A stretch of DNA of 64,000 bases from Ravibacter sp964559125. Lineage in GTDB: Bacteria; Bacteroidota; Bacteroidia; Cytophagales; Spirosomataceae. The DNA lies in NCBI GenBank assembly GCA_964559125.1, contig CAZLGW010000032.1:1-64000 (forward strand), in the 5' to 3' direction. The notes below the pieces were generated by a model. It did not search any database and was not told the DNA's origin. It saw only the letters and a program-made list of their open reading frames with translations. The position numbers and the translations under genes are program-made. Positions 63,272-64,000 of this stretch are shown here, piece after piece. Position 1 is the stretch's first letter; the number at the start of each line of letters is the position of its first letter.

Positions 63272-64000
63272 TCGGCAGGATAAAGCAGGTAGGTCCAGCG
63301 GCCCGACACGTTATTCAGGTATTTCGGGTCGTCCTTAAGCTTCAGCCACACAGGATCGGCCCGGAAAGTCTCCCAATGCTCGTCACGCGATTTCATATTT
63401 TCAAAAGTGGTCATATACACCAGGTTGGGCTGATCTTTTCCCGCCAGCACTTCACCGTAAAACATAGCATTGAAGCCGAGCCTCTTGAAAAGTTCAATCT
63501 CGCCGCCTTCGTTAAACATCGCGACCTTGTTAAGGTAGAGTTTTTCGGTCGGCCCTTCATAGCTTCTCAGTTCGTATACCCTTTCTGATGCGGGCGAAGA
63601 AAGATCGGGCTTGCTGTGCCTGGTCGCTCCTGAGAAAGCGCGGAGCAATGTCGTTTCTATTCTCTGGTAGGGCGGGTTATCATACGGCGCATCGATATAA
63701 TCTTTCCCTTTCGAAAGATATTCCTTGTTTTTTGAAATAATGGAAGGAAGTCTTTCGAACAGGCTGAGGCTGGAGTACGGAGTCAGCACAAATACCAGTT
63801 TGCCATAATTATCTTTATCGGAAGCGACCGGTTTGAAAACGCCGATCCTCGCCACGCCTGCTTTTTTGGCGGCCGGGATGTAGGCATTCTGAAGGTAGTC
63901 GTCCAGGCGGGCTGCCTGTTCGGCATTCGCAACTGAATATTTTTTCAGTTCATAGAATTCCTGGGCATGTAAAAAAGGGATTGTCAGCGCCCAAAACAGA
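63256..64000 (-). CDS. NIPSNAP-family protein, 5' end beyond the window
   Basis: The minus-strand frame runs through the window edge; upstream of the internal Met at 63855 it continues in frame with IPFLHAQEFYELKKYSV, the end of a signal peptide and the first NIPSNAP strand. At least 247 residues are visible. Two NIPSNAP (dimeric ferredoxin-like) modules are seen: EFYELKKYSVANAEQAARL and later VYELRSYEGPTEKLYLNKVA with PNLVYMTTFENMKSRDEHW. Function is unknown; exported Bacteroidota members are common. It converges on truA. Confidence 0.88.
   Translation of the reverse strand, partial: LFWALTIPFLHAQEFYELKKYSVANAEQAARLDDYLQNAYIPAAKKAGVARIGVFKPVASDKDNYGKLVFVLTPYSSLSLFERLPSIISKNKEYLSKGKDYIDAPYDNPPYQRIETTLLRAFSGATRHSKPDLSSPASERVYELRSYEGPTEKLYLNKVAMFNEGGEIELFKRLGFNAMFYGEVLAGKDQPNLVYMTTFENMKSRDEHWETFRADPVWLKLKDDPKYLNNVSGRWTYLLYPADYSDL

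Overview
The window comes from a Bacteroidota genome of roughly 50% GC. The evidence is a SusC/SusD pair driven by a FecI/FecR system, a type IX secretion C-terminal sorting domain, many Cys-lipobox lipoproteins, promoters of the Bacteroidota form TTTG-N19-TANNTTTG, and few Shine-Dalgarno sequences. The genus cannot be fixed from this sequence. No tRNA, rRNA, transposase or prophage was seen.

Left edge (1-2124): a long class 1-type CRISPR array with 29-bp repeats and 35-37-bp spacers. It is interrupted by a 100-N scaffold gap whose two flanks are identical over exactly 55 bp, so the gap is probably an assembly artefact. No cas gene is in the window; they and the leader would lie to the left. 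A secreted multidomain subtilisin follows (2125-5880).

Nutrient-uptake block (6010-23408): ECF sigma factor, FecR anti-sigma factor, SusC with an N-terminal STN signalling domain, and SusD. Downstream are secreted or periplasmic enzymes: a ceramidase-fold hydrolase lacking the expected nucleophile, a metallophosphoesterase, a GH123-like glycoside hydrolase, an M20 amidohydrolase, an L-rhamnose mutarotase and a right-handed beta-helix protein. An ORF6N protein sits among them.

Acid-sugar block (23528-32964): a leftward SSS symporter / nucleoside-type MFS / lipoprotein operon diverges from a rightward, overlapping operon of LacI regulator, iron alcohol dehydrogenase, DapA/NanA-type aldolase, PdxA2-type dehydrogenase and DUF1537 four-carbon acid-sugar kinase. 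Two LacI operator palindromes sit between them. The last two enzymes match the known threonate/erythronate route to dihydroxyacetone phosphate.

Regulatory and envelope block (32955-47149): lipoproteins, a LytTR response regulator whose receiver lacks its phospho-Asp, two Crp/Fnr regulators each preceded by a TGAC-N4-GTCA palindrome, an OmpA-type protein, two TonB-dependent receptors (one His-rich and paired with a Met/His-rich lipoprotein), and a DUF808 membrane protein.

Right part (47290-64000): mixed small-molecule and housekeeping genes. They include VOC and SRPBCC proteins (one internally shortened), lpxK, menC, a frameshifted AlkZ-like winged-helix gene, a repeat protein, a DoxX/HxlR pair, an MFS exporter with a structured leader, a threonine aldolase-like enzyme, an AraC regulator, purL, a CDF metal transporter, truA and a NIPSNAP protein cut by the window edge.
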